Part shown: positions 53,067-53,717 of the stretch, piece after piece
How the letters are laid out: every line of letters starts with the position of its first letter
How positions within the stretch are numbered: the stretch's first letter is position 1
DNA from: Clostridia bacterium
Lineage (GTDB): Bacteria > Bacillota > Clostridia > TANB77 > CAG-465
DNA length: 53,717 bases
Assembly (NCBI GenBank): GCA_029256705.1
Contig: JAQSXK010000009.1
Location: 1-53,717 of the forward strand
Reading direction: 5' to 3'
Translations under genes and position numbers: made by a program
The notes under the pieces: model-generated
Told to the model about the DNA's origin: nothing
Seen by the model: the letters and a program-made list of their open reading frames with translations, nothing else
Databases searched by the model: none

Positions 53067-53717
53067 ATGAAAAAAAAGGGTATATCACTAATAGTTTTAG
53101 TCATAACAATAATAGTTGTAATTATAATAGCAACTGCCGTTATATTTACAATAAGCAATAATAATGTACTAGACAGTTCAAAGAAAGCAAGATTCATGAG
53201 CGATTATACAAATGTACAAGACGGTGTGAATCTGTATTCACTTGGCAAATATAACGCTCAAACTAGTAAATTTGATCTACCCCTAAAAGGATTTTTAACT
53301 TCTGCAGATAAATCATATATATCTGAAAGTAATCCTACGTTAAAAACTAAAATAGAAGAGCTAAGTGGAAGTATAGATACAACTAATTTAGCTTGGATAA
53401 GTAGTGAAGATATAGGAGCAAAACTATCTAAAGAAAAAAGAGATAAGGGGTATATTATTGATGTAACTAATGGACAAATCTATGATTATGTTGGAGATGT
53501 TTTTGAAGGTAAAAGATGGCATACTATAGATGGTGGTGTATTAATTGGTGATGTAAATCCACCTACATATGAAGAATTATGGGATGGTTGGATTAAATTA
53601 ACGCTATACTATCCTGCTGGTTCAACAGAGAAAAAATGGAGACTTGGAACTGAAGGAGAGCTAAGAGTAGATCCAATGTTAATGTGGCAAAATTACACAG
53701 GACCTATTACAATACCA
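53067..53717 (+). CDS. Pilin-like surface protein, N-terminal part (3' end outside the window)
   Basis: GGGGGAA precedes ATG 53067 and the frame stays open for 217 codons to the window end. It begins MKKKGISLIVLVITIIVVII, the shortest-leader form of the pilin-like helix, again without Glu5, then a stalk with KARFMSDYTNVQDGVNLYSL. Later parts (GYIIDVTNGQIYDYVGD) are seen in other Clostridial pilin-like surface proteins. Its promoter region is the most elaborate in the window. Confidence 0.78.
   Translation, partial: MKKKGISLIVLVITIIVVIIIATAVIFTISNNNVLDSSKKARFMSDYTNVQDGVNLYSLGKYNAQTSKFDLPLKGFLTSADKSYISESNPTLKTKIEELSGSIDTTNLAWISSEDIGAKLSKEKRDKGYIIDVTNGQIYDYVGDVFEGKRWHTIDGGVLIGDVNPPTYEELWDGWIKLTLYYPAGSTEKKWRLGTEGELRVDPMLMWQNYTGPITIP

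Overview
The window comes from a very AT-rich, low-GC Gram-positive chromosome, most likely a member of the Clostridia related to uncultured gut lineages. Signs of this are strong AGGAGG ribosome sites with ATG, GTG and TTG starts, TGA used as stop, sigma-A promoters of the TTGACA-17-TATAAT type, a CIRCE/HrcA heat-shock operon, tmRNA, DisA with RadA, CarD, AddA, the tsaE-tsaB-rimI cluster and the sporulation gene ylbJ. No IS element, prophage, CRISPR array or rRNA is visible. The layout is mostly core chromosome with accessory surface-protein and regulator genes placed between.

Layout. 1-5.0 kb: the 3' end of a surface-type protein, a U32 (RlhA-like) RNA-hydroxylation protein, and a four-gene ECF sigma operon with a putative anti-sigma factor and two small membrane proteins. 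5.0-7.7 kb: small membrane protein, DUF421-DUF4363 pair, tmRNA, DedA. 7.7-10.7 kb: radA (one-base frameshift near the 3' end), disA, carD. 10.8-11.7 kb: a strong promoter, a degenerate tRNA-like sequence and a GGDEF gene. 11.8-16.6 kb (mostly minus strand): LonB-like protease, an FxLYD-like lipid-facing/extracellular protein on plus, then rimI, tsaB and tsaE. 16.7-22.6 kb: two tandem paralogous pilin-like proteins with a formylglycine-generating-enzyme/C-type-lectin-like C-terminus and a polysaccharide deacetylase. 22.7-27.1 kb: ABC exporter, short AlaRS, HIT protein. 27.2-30.1 kb: three tandem paralogues built on a small N-terminal module, two of them fused to a Spo0A-type DNA-binding domain, followed by a third pilin-like lectin-domain protein. 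30.2-38.8 kb: addA, pgeF, an ABC-F protein, a 54-residue membrane protein and a MacB-type ABC transporter. 39.0-42.7 kb: a pilin-like protein with Ig-like and glycine-rich domains and an orphan gene. 42.8-48.5 kb: hrcA-grpE-dnaK-dnaJ-rsmE. 48.6-52.8 kb: orphan membrane protein, small Met-rich protein and ylbJ (minus strand), a methyltransferase and an EamA transporter. 52.8 kb-end: a complex promoter and the start of a fifth pilin-like protein.

The most distinctive content is accessory. Five proteins share a pilin-like hydrophobic N-terminus of the form KGISLIVLVITII, which lacks the Glu5 of true type IV pilins, and each carries a different large ectodomain. Three end in the same lectin-like fold used by variable proteins of diversity-generating retroelements, and they differ most at the very end of that fold. 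The second notable group is the trio of Spo0A-C-like regulators with near-identical promoters. A perfect 0A box (TGTCGAA) lies just upstream of the fifth pilin-like gene, so a link between the receiver-less Spo0A-like regulators and the pilin-like surface proteins is a reasonable hypothesis, not a demonstrated one. All functional calls rest on reading the sequence and recognising families; no database search was run.
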